A stretch of DNA of 64,000 nucleotides from Paenibacillus mendelii (GTDB lineage Bacteria > Bacillota > Bacilli > Paenibacillales > Paenibacillaceae), in NCBI RefSeq assembly GCF_024498075.1, contig NZ_JANHOF010000001.1:868001-932000 (forward strand). The letters run 5' to 3'. The position numbers and the translations under genes were made by a program. Of this stretch, positions 15,937-24,671 are shown in pieces. The notes beneath the pieces are model-generated. The model had not been told where the DNA came from and did not search any database. It worked only from the letters and a program-made list of their open reading frames with translations. Position 1 is the first letter of the stretch, and every line of letters begins with the position of its first letter.

Positions 15937-16922
15937 CGCCCGGCCTCCAGCGTCTCCAATATGGCGCTCACGACGTCATCGGTCCTAATCCCCATCGCTT
16001 GCCCTTCATAGCTGAGTACGATCCGGTGGCGAAGCGCAGGGACAGCCGTTACCCGGATATCCTGCCAGGAGACATGAAGTCTGCCGGAAGCCAGTGCGCG
16101 AACCTTGCTGGCGGCAATTACCGATTGAATACCGCGCGGGCCTGAACCGAAGCGGACATGCTGCTTCACGATCTCAGGCGCATCTGCTTCCTCCGGATGC
16201 GTCATCATGAGCAGCTTCACCGCACGGTCCAGCACATCGTCCGAGACGAGCACTTCCTTGGCGAATGATTGCAGCTCCGTGAGTTGTTCTGCGGATACGA
16301 TACGCTCTGCCGCATCCTGGCTGGGTGATGTCGTCCGCTGCACAATCAGCTTTAGCTCTTCGCGAGTCGGATAGGTGACATCGATTTTGAGCAAGAAGCG
16401 GTCCAGCTGCGCTTCGGGTAACGGATACGTACCCTCCTGCTCGATCGGATTTTGCGTGGCCAGCACGAAGAACGGTTTGGGCAGCGTGTACGTTTCTCCG
16501 CCGGCCGTCACTGTCTTCTCCTGCATCGCCTCCAATAATGCGCTTTGCGTCTTCGGCGTCGCGCGGTTAATTTCGTCAGCCAGTACGATATTGCCGAATA
16601 TCGGGCCTTGCTGGAACCGGTACGACGTCTGTCCTTGGGTACCGAACTCAACCAGATTCGTGCCTGTTATATCGGATGGCATCAAATCCGGCGTGAACTG
16701 AATCCGTGTAAAATGGAGGTCGAGCGTATCGGCTACGGTCCGGACGAGCATCGTCTTCCCGAGTCCAGGAATGCCCTCCAGCAATGCGTGCCCGCCCGCT
16801 ATGATTGCCCATAGCAGCTGCTCAACGCTCGTCTCCTGGCCGACAATGACACGGCCTATCTCCCGCTTAATAGCGGTAATCGTCTCCATCGCTTCCTCGA
16901 GCTGCGCCTTCGTTTCAAGCAT
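15933..16922 (-). CDS. MoxR-family AAA+ ATPase
   Basis: This 329-aa protein of the MoxR group has Walker A GIPGLGKT (50-57), Walker B VLADEINRATPKTQSALLEAM, and the motif PNPIEQEGTYPLPEAQLDRF-like region around residue 165, all diagnostic. It should form hexamers in the cytoplasm and act as a metal-chelatase-like chaperone for VWA proteins; the neighbouring DUF58 and two VWA membrane proteins are the obvious clients. The ATG has a GAGAGGTG site. It lies 38 bases downstream of the coiled-coil gene. Confidence 0.93.
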   Translation of the reverse strand: MLETKAQLEEAMETITAIKREIGRVIVGQETSVEQLLWAIIAGGHALLEGIPGLGKTMLVRTVADTLDLHFTRIQFTPDLMPSDITGTNLVEFGTQGQTSYRFQQGPIFGNIVLADEINRATPKTQSALLEAMQEKTVTAGGETYTLPKPFFVLATQNPIEQEGTYPLPEAQLDRFLLKIDVTYPTREELKLIVQRTTSPSQDAAERIVSAEQLTELQSFAKEVLVSDDVLDRAVKLLMMTHPEEADAPEIVKQHVRFGSGPRGIQSVIAASKVRALASGRLHVSWQDIRVTAVPALRHRIVLSYEGQAMGIRTDDVVSAILETLEAGR

Positions 16923-16960
16923 GCCATCACCTCTCCTAACCGCTAAATTACTGACCGAGC

Positions 16961-18631
16961 CTATCGATTCGGTTGGATTTCTTCAAAATAATCGCGCACC
17001 CGCTGCTGCATGCTTTGCGGGAGCTGATTGCGGGACAAGGCCTCTTTGGCTTCCGTCGCATATTCCGCATACACCTCCGCATAAGGCCGCGAAACGCCGT
17101 CGATCATCGGCGATTTTCCGCCGGTTTCGATCTGGCCGCCTGTCGTAGGGCCTCCATCCTGCTGAACATTCCCAGAGCCGGCAAGCGTGCGGGGAGTCGT
17201 CACGAGATCACGATTACCATTGCCGAAGCCTGCGCCTTGGCCGCCGGCGCCTTGACCCGTTCCACCTGTACCGGAGCCCGAGCCCGAGCCCGAGCCTGAT
17301 CCTGATCCACCTGCGCCCCCGGATCCTCCTGAGCCTGATCCTGCACCTGCTCCTGCACCTTCTCCTGAGCCTTGACCGCCGGCGCCTTGTCCTTCTCCCG
17401 CTCCCTCACCTGCACCTTCCCCGCTGCTCCCGGATGCAGACCCCGCTCCTGCGGTTGGCGTGCCGGAGCCGCTCGAGCCGGCCGCACCGGCAATCGCTCC
17501 GCCTGACGGCTGATTGCCTCCGCCGAGCTGGCCGGCCATTGCGGCGGCCAATGCAGCGGCGTCGCCCTGCGACAGCTCGCCGGCCAGCGCCTGCTCCAGC
17601 GCCGCCAGCGCATCGCCGTCGCCTTCGCCCTCGCCCTCGCCCTCGCCGCGCGCTTGCTTCGCCGCATCCTCCAGCGCCTTGCTAAGCGCGGCGCTTTCGT
17701 CAGGCGTCTGCGCGGCTGCGCGCTCCAGTGCCGCCGCAAGCGCTTCGCCTTCTTGCGGCGACAGCCGCTTCATCGCCGATCGCAATTCGTCGATCGACGA
17801 CTTCGCTTCCGAAGCGTCGCGCTGCTCTAACGCTTCGCCCAGTTTGCGCAGCTGCGGCTGCTTCTGCAGCGCAGCCGCTGTCTCATCAAGACGCTTGGCC
17901 GCTTCACCGGCCTCCGCGGCCAGCTTCTCCAGCTCACGCTTAGCCTGCTCCAGCGCCTCGAGAGCTTCCTTCGGATCGTCCAGCTTCGCAAGCCGCTCCT
18001 TAAGCGCCTTCACCGGTTCTTCGAGCTCCTGCTTCACCTGATCCGGCAGCTTCTCCGACTCCAGCTTGGCTGTCATGTCTTTCGCGGTTTCCTCCAGCTC
18101 GGCCAGCGCCTGCTTGGCTTCCGCAATCGCCACAGCCTTCTCGTCCATGGCACTCGGAAGAAGCCACAGCGCGGCAATAATAGCCCACGCGGCGATGACC
18201 CCGTATACGTAAGGCTGCCGCTTCCCAAGCTGCGGCAGCGGCAGATGCTCCTTCATGGAAGTCGTATACTCATCTGCTGCGGCTGCTGCATCCTCCCGCT
18301 GCATCGAGGCGATGCGTGAATCGCTATCCAGCAGCCCGAGCGCTGTACCGACCGCGTCGCCTGTGCTTCGATCCATCGTGCGCGCAGCTTCAGCGGGCGT
18401 AACCCGGCGCAGGAGGCCTGCAGCCGCACCGAGGAACGGTGCCGCGGCCAGCAGAGCCAGTGCAATCCAGCGAGCGTGCAGAAGCGGCACCAGACGGCTC
18501 AGAATGAGCACAAGAAGCGCTGCGGCACTACCGGCCAGCAGCCCGATCGCAGCATACCGGATGACGCGAAGCAGCCGTATCCGGCGCTGAACTTGCTTTA
18601 TTCCCTCCAACAACCGCTGAGCTGATTCCAC
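16961..18631 (-). CDS. Coiled-coil, Gly/Ser-rich membrane protein of the MoxR cluster (unknown function)
   Basis: I do not recognise a named family for this 556-aa protein. Two or three membrane segments lie near 20-75 and about 143-163. A long Ala/Glu/Lys-rich coiled coil (about 165-350) follows, then a low-complexity Gly/Ser/Glu linker (about 330-490), and finally a conserved-looking C-terminus with YAEVYAEYATEAKEALSR and LPQSMQQRVRDYF. A similar C-terminal helix pair occurs, as I recall, in large membrane proteins beside MoxR genes in other phyla (DUF4175-like). The start is a GTG with a GGAGGAGG site. Its place between the ABC permease and MoxR genes suggests a scaffold joining the two halves of the system; that is inference. 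Confidence 0.65.
   Translation of the reverse strand: MESAQRLLEGIKQVQRRIRLLRVIRYAAIGLLAGSAAALLVLILSRLVPLLHARWIALALLAAAPFLGAAAGLLRRVTPAEAARTMDRSTGDAVGTALGLLDSDSRIASMQREDAAAAADEYTTSMKEHLPLPQLGKRQPYVYGVIAAWAIIAALWLLPSAMDEKAVAIAEAKQALAELEETAKDMTAKLESEKLPDQVKQELEEPVKALKERLAKLDDPKEALEALEQAKRELEKLAAEAGEAAKRLDETAAALQKQPQLRKLGEALEQRDASEAKSSIDELRSAMKRLSPQEGEALAAALERAAAQTPDESAALSKALEDAAKQARGEGEGEGEGDGDALAALEQALAGELSQGDAAALAAAMAGQLGGGNQPSGGAIAGAAGSSGSGTPTAGAGSASGSSGEGAGEGAGEGQGAGGQGSGEGAGAGAGSGSGGSGGAGGSGSGSGSGSGSGTGGTGQGAGGQGAGFGNGNRDLVTTPRTLAGSGNVQQDGGPTTGGQIETGGKSPMIDGVSRPYAEVYAEYATEAKEALSRNQLPQSMQQRVRDYFEEIQPNR
17225..17420. repeat. Low-complexity repeat coding for Gly/Ser runs
   Basis: Imperfect tandem 6-base units (such as GAGCCC and GATCCT on the plus strand, clear at about 17276-17312) encode alternating Gly-Ser and Gly-Ala residues in the minus-strand gene. 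A second short run at about 17620-17650 encodes alternating Gly-Glu. These are slippage-prone, and linker length may differ between strains. Confidence 0.7.
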
Positions 18632-18664
18632 CGCAATTCCTCCTCCTGCTAACGGTTTAATTGT

Positions 18665-19579
18665 CTATTGCCTATGCTTGCTCCTCTTATAGACGGGACG
18701 AATATACCGAATGCTGAGTACGATCGCCACGATGGAGACCACGCTATAAATCAGGATAAATTCCTTCCACAAGTCAAAATGCGCTTGACCGCTGTTCAGG
18801 TGGAACACCTGCTTCGTAATGCTCGTATCAAAGATGCTAAGCAGCGCCGCTACCGGATTCCAGGCAGCGATGTGGCCCACCCAGCCATAGGAGGCAGGAT
18901 TATAGGTAGCACTGCCGCGGTTCAGCTCCTGCAGCACCTGATTCACCAGCAAATAAATAAACCCGGTTCCGCCAAAGATGAACAGCGTCGTTCCGTACGT
19001 AACGATAACCGATACCATCGTTCGTTTGAACAGCGTGGAAAACAGTATACCCAGCGAACCGAGCGTCACCATCAGAAAAATAAAAAACAAAAATACGAGC
19101 AGCATCTGCCGCGGCGATATGCCGCCATACAAGAAGACGACGCTGTATACCGGCATCGTAGCCGTAACCAGCAGCAGCATGAAGCTGAGCGAGGAAGCCA
19201 GCTTGCTGAGGACAATCGTCGTCGAGCTCTGCTGCGTCGTCAGCAGCAGGCTGAGCGTTTGCTTCTCCCTCTCGCCGCTAATAACGCCGGCAGTTAATCC
19301 CGGTGCCATGAACGCGATCAAGCCAAGCTGAACAGCACTAATAAAGTAAAACATCATCCGGCTTTGGCCGGGGTCGAATACCGAGCTGCCCCGGTTCGTA
19401 AGCACGGTCGTTACATAGATGAAAGCGAACGCGAGCCCGCCGATCACCAGCAGGTAAAAGAATAGCGACCACATCGAACGGGGTGTCCGCATGCGCAGCC
19501 GGAACTCTTTATCGAGTACCGGATTAATCAATTTGTTACGCCACGTACGAAGGCCACCGCCTAGTGAGTTCCGGCTCAT
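18665..19579 (-). CDS. ABC-2 type transporter permease
   Basis: This 304-aa protein has about six hydrophobic segments of the ABC-2 exporter class. Landmarks are an N-terminal NPVLDKEFRLRMRTPRSMW stretch before the first helix and SGEREKQTLSLLLTTQQSS between helices 2 and 3, the coupling-helix region of these permeases. The start overlaps the ATPase stop as ATGA. With the upstream ATPase it forms a complete exporter, or a membrane motor of the GldA/GldF kind. The substrate is unknown; the linked VWA genes suggest an envelope function. Confidence 0.88.
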   Translation of the reverse strand: MSRNSLGGGLRTWRNKLINPVLDKEFRLRMRTPRSMWSLFFYLLVIGGLAFAFIYVTTVLTNRGSSVFDPGQSRMMFYFISAVQLGLIAFMAPGLTAGVISGEREKQTLSLLLTTQQSSTTIVLSKLASSLSFMLLLVTATMPVYSVVFLYGGISPRQMLLVFLFFIFLMVTLGSLGILFSTLFKRTMVSVIVTYGTTLFIFGGTGFIYLLVNQVLQELNRGSATYNPASYGWVGHIAAWNPVAALLSIFDTSITKQVFHLNSGQAHFDLWKEFILIYSVVSIVAIVLSIRYIRPVYKRSKHRQ

Positions 19580-20571
19580 TGCGCACCGTCGCCCCCTTTC
19601 GTAATTTCAAGGAATACATCTTCCAGATTCGTCTGCGCCTCGCTGAACGAAACCACCCGGAAGCCGTTTTCCACCAAGCTTTTGATGAGTCCGGCCTGTT
19701 CCTCGTCCTGTCCCTCGTAATGGACATGGATGCCGCTCTCGTCGCGCATCAGCCTGCCAATATGCGGCTGATCTCTCAGGAAGCGCTCCGCCTCCTCCAG
19801 CATGCCGAGCAATCGGATATACAGCACCCGATTGACACGCAAACGGCTCTGAATATCGGCAATGTTCCCTTGGGCGACGAGCTGTCCGTGCTCGATGACG
19901 CCGATCTCGTCGACCATCTCGGCCAGCTCCGGCAAAATATGCGAGGAGATGATAATCGTTTTCCCCATCGACTTCAGCTCTTTCAATATCTCGCGCATCT
20001 CGATACGAGCCCTCGGATCAAGACCGGAAGCCGGCTCGTCTAGAATTAACAGCTCCGGATCGTGCACAAGGCAGCGGGCAAGGCATAAACGCTGCTTCAT
20101 CCCTCGCGACAGCGTATCTACATAAGCATCCTTCTTGTCGCTCAAATTAACGAGCTCGAGCAGCTGAGGGATCAGCTCATCCCGTTCCGCTTTGGGAATG
20201 CCGTAGCTTGCGCCGTAGAAATGCAAATATTCCGTCGTCTTGAATTGGTCGTACACGCCGAAGAAGTCCGGCATGTAACCTATGCGCTTGCGCACCTCTT
20301 TCGGATGGGTGGTGACATCGTAACCGTCGACCTTCGCCGTTCCGGCCGTAGGCACGGCCAGCGTAGCCAGAATGGACATCGTCGTCGATTTGCCCGCTCC
20401 GTTCGGTCCGACAAAGCCAAATACGCAGCCTTTCGGAATAATGAGATCGATCCCCTTCAATGCCTGGAAGGTACCGAAGGTTTTCGTCAATCCGCGTATC
20501 TCTATCATCGGCCTATCCGGCTCTTGATCTATAGGGACATCTACATTCGCTCCCGAAGAAGTTTGCATCAT
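19576..20571 (-). CDS. ABC transporter ATP-binding protein (ABC-2 exporter class)
   Basis: This 331-aa ATPase has Walker A GPNGAGKSTT, Q-loop YMPDFFGVYDQF, signature LSRGMKQRL and Walker B LLILDEPASGLDPRARIE, as in CcmA/GldA-type exporters. A C-terminal extension (about 240-331) resembles the regulatory domain of multidrug-type ATPases. The ATG at 20571 is chosen because it overlaps the stop of the 811-aa protein gene as ATGA; the frame is open further upstream only inside that gene. It pairs with the permease that follows. Confidence 0.9.
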   Translation of the reverse strand: MMQTSSGANVDVPIDQEPDRPMIEIRGLTKTFGTFQALKGIDLIIPKGCVFGFVGPNGAGKSTTMSILATLAVPTAGTAKVDGYDVTTHPKEVRKRIGYMPDFFGVYDQFKTTEYLHFYGASYGIPKAERDELIPQLLELVNLSDKKDAYVDTLSRGMKQRLCLARCLVHDPELLILDEPASGLDPRARIEMREILKELKSMGKTIIISSHILPELAEMVDEIGVIEHGQLVAQGNIADIQSRLRVNRVLYIRLLGMLEEAERFLRDQPHIGRLMRDESGIHVHYEGQDEEQAGLIKSLVENGFRVVSFSEAQTNLEDVFLEITKGGDGAQ

Positions 20572-23003
20572 TTCTTCACCTTCCCTTCCAGTGCGATTTG
20601 CGGCAGCACCGTCTCGACTCTCGCATCGGCCCCAACGGTATATTTCATATTCACCGTACCAGCAGCCGTCACGAAATCCGCAGCATTCATCTCCCAGGTC
20701 ATCCCGCTGCCGGTCACCGCCGCCCATTTGCCTTCTCGTTCATTCCATATGCTAAGATCAGGCTGAAGCTGACTACCCGCCGCGGTTGCCGTGACGCTGA
20801 GCTTCTCGTACACAGCCCCCTGTATAGCAGGTAACGTATAATTAAATAGTAGATCGCCTTTCGTTAAAGCCATCCAGCCATCTGAGCGGCTCTCCGTTTG
20901 ATTCATCGTCGTCGATTGAATCGTAGGTTGAAGCATGCCGTACGGCAGCGTGATGCGATCATCCTTCACAGGGTCGATTGTAATCCGCTGCACCCACATC
21001 GTTAAGGTGTCGCTCTTCACTTGCTTGCCGTTGACATCAAACCAAGGCTTCGCGCTGGCCGTATAGCCGATGATGACGGGCTGCGTTGATCCGAGCATGA
21101 CTCCTCCGCGGTTCGAGGTGTCATTGATGTACGCATTGATCAGCCTGCGTTCTCGCTCATATTGATCCAGCCGGTTATTAACCGGGTAAGGGAACATGAT
21201 CGAAGCATAGTCGACATACCCGCTCGTGTATGGCGTGGTCTTCGGCTTCACCGTTACGTTCCCGGATTCGCCAACCTTTAAATCGCCTACTTTATAGGCT
21301 TGTCCGTTCCAGAGCACGTGAATGTCGGTCATGTCCGAGACGGTGCTGTTCGTTAAAGCCATCTCCGTATTCTGTCCCGCTGAATCGATGGTCGTTTGAA
21401 TTTGTCCCGTATCCGCGACCAATGCACGGTCTGTATATGTCTTGCGCGTCGACCAGAATGGAACCTCCAGCCACTTGATCTCTGCATTCTGCGGACCGGC
21501 ATAGACCGTCTGGAGCGCTTCGTCGTCAACCCCGCCGCCCGATCCCCCAAACCCATTATCGTTCGAATAGGGTACGAGGGATTGCGGCTCATTAAACTTG
21601 ACCTTCACCGTCCCACCCGTCGGCGCGAACACGGCCGTAACGCCTGATTGGATGCCATCTCCCGCACCCGTCAGCTCGACCGTTCGCACCGTATGCGTCA
21701 TGGTGCTGCTCTTGTCCGATGCCCCGATGAAGAAGATCGCCACAGTGCTGATCACGGCAATCGACGGAATGATCCACCAGGCCCATTCCCGGCGGTCCAG
21801 CCGTTTCAGTACGATGAATAAGAGCGGAGCCACTATGAATAAATAAGCTAGAAATAGATAGAAGAGTATGGAGAATCGCGGCATCTTAATAGATGGAAAC
21901 ATGTCCGCGATCGTTTGCAGCTCCCAGAACGAGTTTCCTCCCATTTGGACGAATCCGACACCTGGCTGCATGAGCTGCAGATGGCTCTGCAGCAGCTTCG
22001 CCCATAAACCTGGGCTGCCGTTCCAAGAGGCCATCGGCTCGAGTGAAGGGTCGAAGGCCACGTATACGACTTCTCCACTGCCTACAGACCATTTGACAGC
22101 AAGCGGGATTCCCTCTTCCTGCAGCAGCGTCTGGCTGCCTTCCTTGGCCGCTCCGGCTGAAACGGTGAGTGGCGAAGACAGCTTAAGCGATTTTCCTGAC
22201 GCCGCCTCCAGCGCGGTCGTTGAAGTAATGGTCTGCGTTCCGCTCGCGGCGACCGGAATGATCTCCGCGAATGGAGCGGCCGTCTTTCCGTATCCGGCAC
22301 CGCCGGCTACGACCAGCGTTCCGCCTCGTTTGACCCAATCCGTAATCGCTTGGATCTGCGCTTTGCTCCAGCTGTCTGATGCTGCGTCATTGAGAACAAG
22401 CAGATCGAGTGTGTCGAGCATAAGCGCTTCATCCGGCAGCTTTGCCGGCTCGAGCGGAATGGTTTGAATATTATAGCCCTTCTGATTCAATGTCGGCATG
22501 AAATTAAGGGTGTCCGGATCCCTTGCGAGGACTCCGATTGTGTTGTTAGAGGTCATTGTGTTCGTTAAGTAATTTTTCGTGCCGGTCAGCGCAATCTCCT
22601 TACCGGACTCTGAAGTGCCTTCGTAATACCGGATGCGATGATTATTCTTCGCAAGCGACATCCCCGGCAGCGCAATAGATAGCTCGATCGGCGTCTCCTT
22701 AGGCAGCTGGGCTTTGATCGCATAATTAATCATTTGCCCGCTCCATGGCGACTTGACCGAGATAACCAGCTCTCCGTTCATATCACGTCCGGTCTGGTTG
22801 GTCAACGTGAAGAAGACAGGGAACCATCGCCCCTCCTTCACTAAAGCTTGATACCCGACGGAAGCCTGCATGTCAATGCCTTTCGCGGCGTCGTTCGTTT
22901 CCGCATATACCTTTCCTGTCGGCATGCCCGCAACCGGAAGTGACCAAATCGTCAGCAAGCAGACAAGTAAAGCTACAAAAGTGGTTCGTCTGAAAGACAA
23001 CAC
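20568..23003 (-). CDS. Secreted/membrane protein with GATase-like fold, first gene of the MoxR-ABC cluster (unknown function)
   Basis: This 811-aa protein was not recognised as a named family. The GTG at 23003 has a GGAG site 7 bases upstream and gives an immediate signal peptide (possible cleavage after VYA near residue 34). An extracellular beta domain follows, then a GATase-like segment (about 155-255) with DLLVLNDAASDSW and GGTLVVAGGAGYG, two membrane helices (about 377-399 and 411-427), and a large C-terminal beta-rich region (about 430-811). The extracytoplasmic-GATase-helix layout echoes the large partners of ABC-2 transporters such as GldG. It opens the eight-gene cluster and overlaps the ABC ATPase gene. 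Confidence 0.65.
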   Translation of the reverse strand: MLSFRRTTFVALLVCLLTIWSLPVAGMPTGKVYAETNDAAKGIDMQASVGYQALVKEGRWFPVFFTLTNQTGRDMNGELVISVKSPWSGQMINYAIKAQLPKETPIELSIALPGMSLAKNNHRIRYYEGTSESGKEIALTGTKNYLTNTMTSNNTIGVLARDPDTLNFMPTLNQKGYNIQTIPLEPAKLPDEALMLDTLDLLVLNDAASDSWSKAQIQAITDWVKRGGTLVVAGGAGYGKTAAPFAEIIPVAASGTQTITSTTALEAASGKSLKLSSPLTVSAGAAKEGSQTLLQEEGIPLAVKWSVGSGEVVYVAFDPSLEPMASWNGSPGLWAKLLQSHLQLMQPGVGFVQMGGNSFWELQTIADMFPSIKMPRFSILFYLFLAYLFIVAPLLFIVLKRLDRREWAWWIIPSIAVISTVAIFFIGASDKSSTMTHTVRTVELTGAGDGIQSGVTAVFAPTGGTVKVKFNEPQSLVPYSNDNGFGGSGGGVDDEALQTVYAGPQNAEIKWLEVPFWSTRKTYTDRALVADTGQIQTTIDSAGQNTEMALTNSTVSDMTDIHVLWNGQAYKVGDLKVGESGNVTVKPKTTPYTSGYVDYASIMFPYPVNNRLDQYERERRLINAYINDTSNRGGVMLGSTQPVIIGYTASAKPWFDVNGKQVKSDTLTMWVQRITIDPVKDDRITLPYGMLQPTIQSTTMNQTESRSDGWMALTKGDLLFNYTLPAIQGAVYEKLSVTATAAGSQLQPDLSIWNEREGKWAAVTGSGMTWEMNAADFVTAAGTVNMKYTVGADARVETVLPQIALEGKVKK

Positions 23004-23085
23004 GTGCGGTTCTCCTCTCTGCAATTGATTTCCTCTCTTTGACGACAATGACAATTGAAAAGTTTCGCCGGCAATCTATGCAACG

Positions 23086-23118
23086 AAAAAACAGCATCTG
23101 TCAGAAACAGATGCTGTT
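23086..23118 (-). terminator. Intrinsic terminator downstream of ybjQ-like gene
   Basis: The near-perfect stem ACAGCATCTGT / ACAGATGCTGT is followed by six T residues on the minus strand, 10 bases past the stop of the YbjQ gene. It isolates the MoxR-ABC cluster from upstream transcription. The 80 bases between it and the cluster's first start codon show no convincing promoter to me. Confidence 0.88.
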
Positions 23119-23127
23119 TGATTCGAA

Positions 23128-23439
23128 TTATATACGGACTGCCGTACCGCTAACCGCAACCATGAGCATCCCATCACGGATGACCTCGTAGTCCACATCA
23201 ATGCCTACAATGGCATTGGCTCCCATTCGGGATGCTTGTCCGCCCATTTCGTTGAATGCTACATCCCTGGCTTCCTTCAGCTTCGCTTCATATGCGCCCG
23301 ATCGTCCGCCGACTATATCGGTAATCGAAGCGAACAGGTCACGTACGATATTGGCTCCCATAATGGCTTCCCCGGTCACGACACCCAGGTAATCGATAAC
23401 CGGCCGTCCCTCAACAGTTGGCGTTGTTGTAAATATCAT
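23128..23439 (-). CDS. YbjQ/UPF0145 family protein
   Basis: This 103-aa protein has the YbjQ-family features [59 protein letters not shown] stretches and a C-terminal SGTAV. The fold forms pentameric rings and is sometimes labelled a heavy-metal-binding domain without firm proof. The ATG at 23439 has an AGGGGG site 8 bases upstream; a TTG two codons earlier is less likely. It is a single-gene transcript ending in a terminator. Confidence 0.88.
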   Translation of the reverse strand: MIFTTTPTVEGRPVIDYLGVVTGEAIMGANIVRDLFASITDIVGGRSGAYEAKLKEARDVAFNEMGGQASRMGANAIVGIDVDYEVIRDGMLMVAVSGTAVRI

Positions 23440-23492
23440 ATTCAATTCCCCCTATCATAATGATTCATATACGCTGACGTTTGTTTCACGTT

Positions 23493-23852
23493 TCAAATGA
23501 ATCGGTAGTGCGATCCGTAACGGCCAACCGACTTGCCATCCTCGGTAAATTGAATTTGGACGATGTGCTCGGAGTCCTTCTCGAACCAGATCTGTACTTT
23601 AACACCGAACTGGCGCGTTCCGCTATTGAGCAGCAGCTTGAAGGATTCTGATATCACGCCCGGACGGTCCGTTTTTCGGCCCAAATGCTTGTAGTCGACA
23701 ATATCGGCCCGGTAGCGTTTGGCTGTTTCCTGCATCGCAATACGTCCCCACTTGGCATAGTCAGGCTCCGCCATAACCTCTCCACTATGCGAATAGCCAA
23801 GCCCTATACCGAACAGAACCAGAATGACGAGCGCTTTGACTCCCATCTTCAT
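23493..23852 (-). CDS. DUF3889 secreted protein (YqzG/YhdC-like)
   Basis: This 119-aa protein starts at the ATG with a GGAGGTG site 6 bases upstream (MKMGVKALVIL). It has a signal peptide and a small mature domain with DYAKWGRIAMQETAKRYR, DYKHLGRKTDR and QFTEDGKSVGRYGSHYRFI-like elements, the Bacillales DUF3889 pattern. It is probably secreted or loosely wall-associated. No function has been established for the family, and the neighbours give no hint. Confidence 0.82.
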   Translation of the reverse strand: MKMGVKALVILVLFGIGLGYSHSGEVMAEPDYAKWGRIAMQETAKRYRADIVDYKHLGRKTDRPGVISESFKLLLNSGTRQFGVKVQIWFEKDSEHIVQIQFTEDGKSVGRYGSHYRFI

Positions 23853-23936
23853 GTATAACACCTCCGCTAAATTGCGTAACGGTGGTATTGTTCCTCTGGT
23901 AGCATTTCCCTATTCATTCTCGCATACCGGAGTGGA

Positions 23937-24491
23937 TTAGTCCAATCCGCCGAACTTATCGAGCGGCCACAACCGGAATATCGCACGTCCCTCGATGCTC
24001 GATATCGAGATCGGTCCCAGCTCGCGGCTGTCCGTGCTATGTTCCCGGTTATCTCCCATGACGAACAATTTGTCCTCCGGCACCTGATAAGGAACCTCCA
24101 GCCCGTTCGGATACGTACTGCCTTTCACATAAGACTCCTCCGTCAGCGTTCCATTCACGAAGATTTGCCCATCTTTCATGTCAATCACATCACCGGGCAA
24201 GCCTATGACCCGTTTGATCAACCGAAGCTCGCTCTCAGGACCGTTTATGATTACGATATCCCCCCGGTCAGGCTGTTCGAACCGGTACGTTATTTTGTCC
24301 TCGATCAGACGTTGTCCGGCGAACAGCGTCGACTGCATGGAGACGTTCCTGACCTCCGTCTGCGCAAACGCATAATTCTGGATGAGCAGCGCTGCAATAA
24401 CAGCGACGGATAACGAAACGACCCAATCCCGGGTTTCTCGCAGCCAGCTTTTCTTGTTCTGTGTGATCGGTCCTTCGGTCTTCTTGTTCAT
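23937..24491 (-). CDS. lepB: Signal peptidase I
   Basis: This 184-aa type I signal peptidase removes signal peptides from exported proteins at the outer face of the membrane. One N-terminal helix (about 26-43) is followed by box B with the catalytic serine in VRNVSMQSTL, box D with the catalytic lysine in LIKRVIGLPGDVI, and box E GDNREHSTDSRELG. The serine box deviates from the usual GxSMxPTL in lacking the Gly and Pro. The ATG has an AAGGAG site. The short SipS-like length fits Bacillales. Confidence 0.93.
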   Translation of the reverse strand: MNKKTEGPITQNKKSWLRETRDWVVSLSVAVIAALLIQNYAFAQTEVRNVSMQSTLFAGQRLIEDKITYRFEQPDRGDIVIINGPESELRLIKRVIGLPGDVIDMKDGQIFVNGTLTEESYVKGSTYPNGLEVPYQVPEDKLFVMGDNREHSTDSRELGPISISSIEGRAIFRLWPLDKFGGLD

Positions 24492-24671
24492 GGGCCCATC
24501 TCCTTCCGCGATTTGAGACGATGCGGTCTCGCTTGATAGTACCCTTTCATACGCTGGATTTCGCTATAAAGTTTCTGATGCGGGTTCCTTTTTTAGAAAA
24601 ATGATTGCTGCTCCACGCCGCTTGCGATAAAGTTAGGAGGCTTACGATTCTAATTTGAAGGAGTGGCATTC

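Noticed and set aside
17514..18041. A long Ser/Ala-rich plus-strand frame opposite the coiled-coil gene
   Set aside because: Its composition is the mirror of the Ala/Glu-rich minus-strand gene; it has no start signal and overlaps other frames of the same low-complexity DNA.
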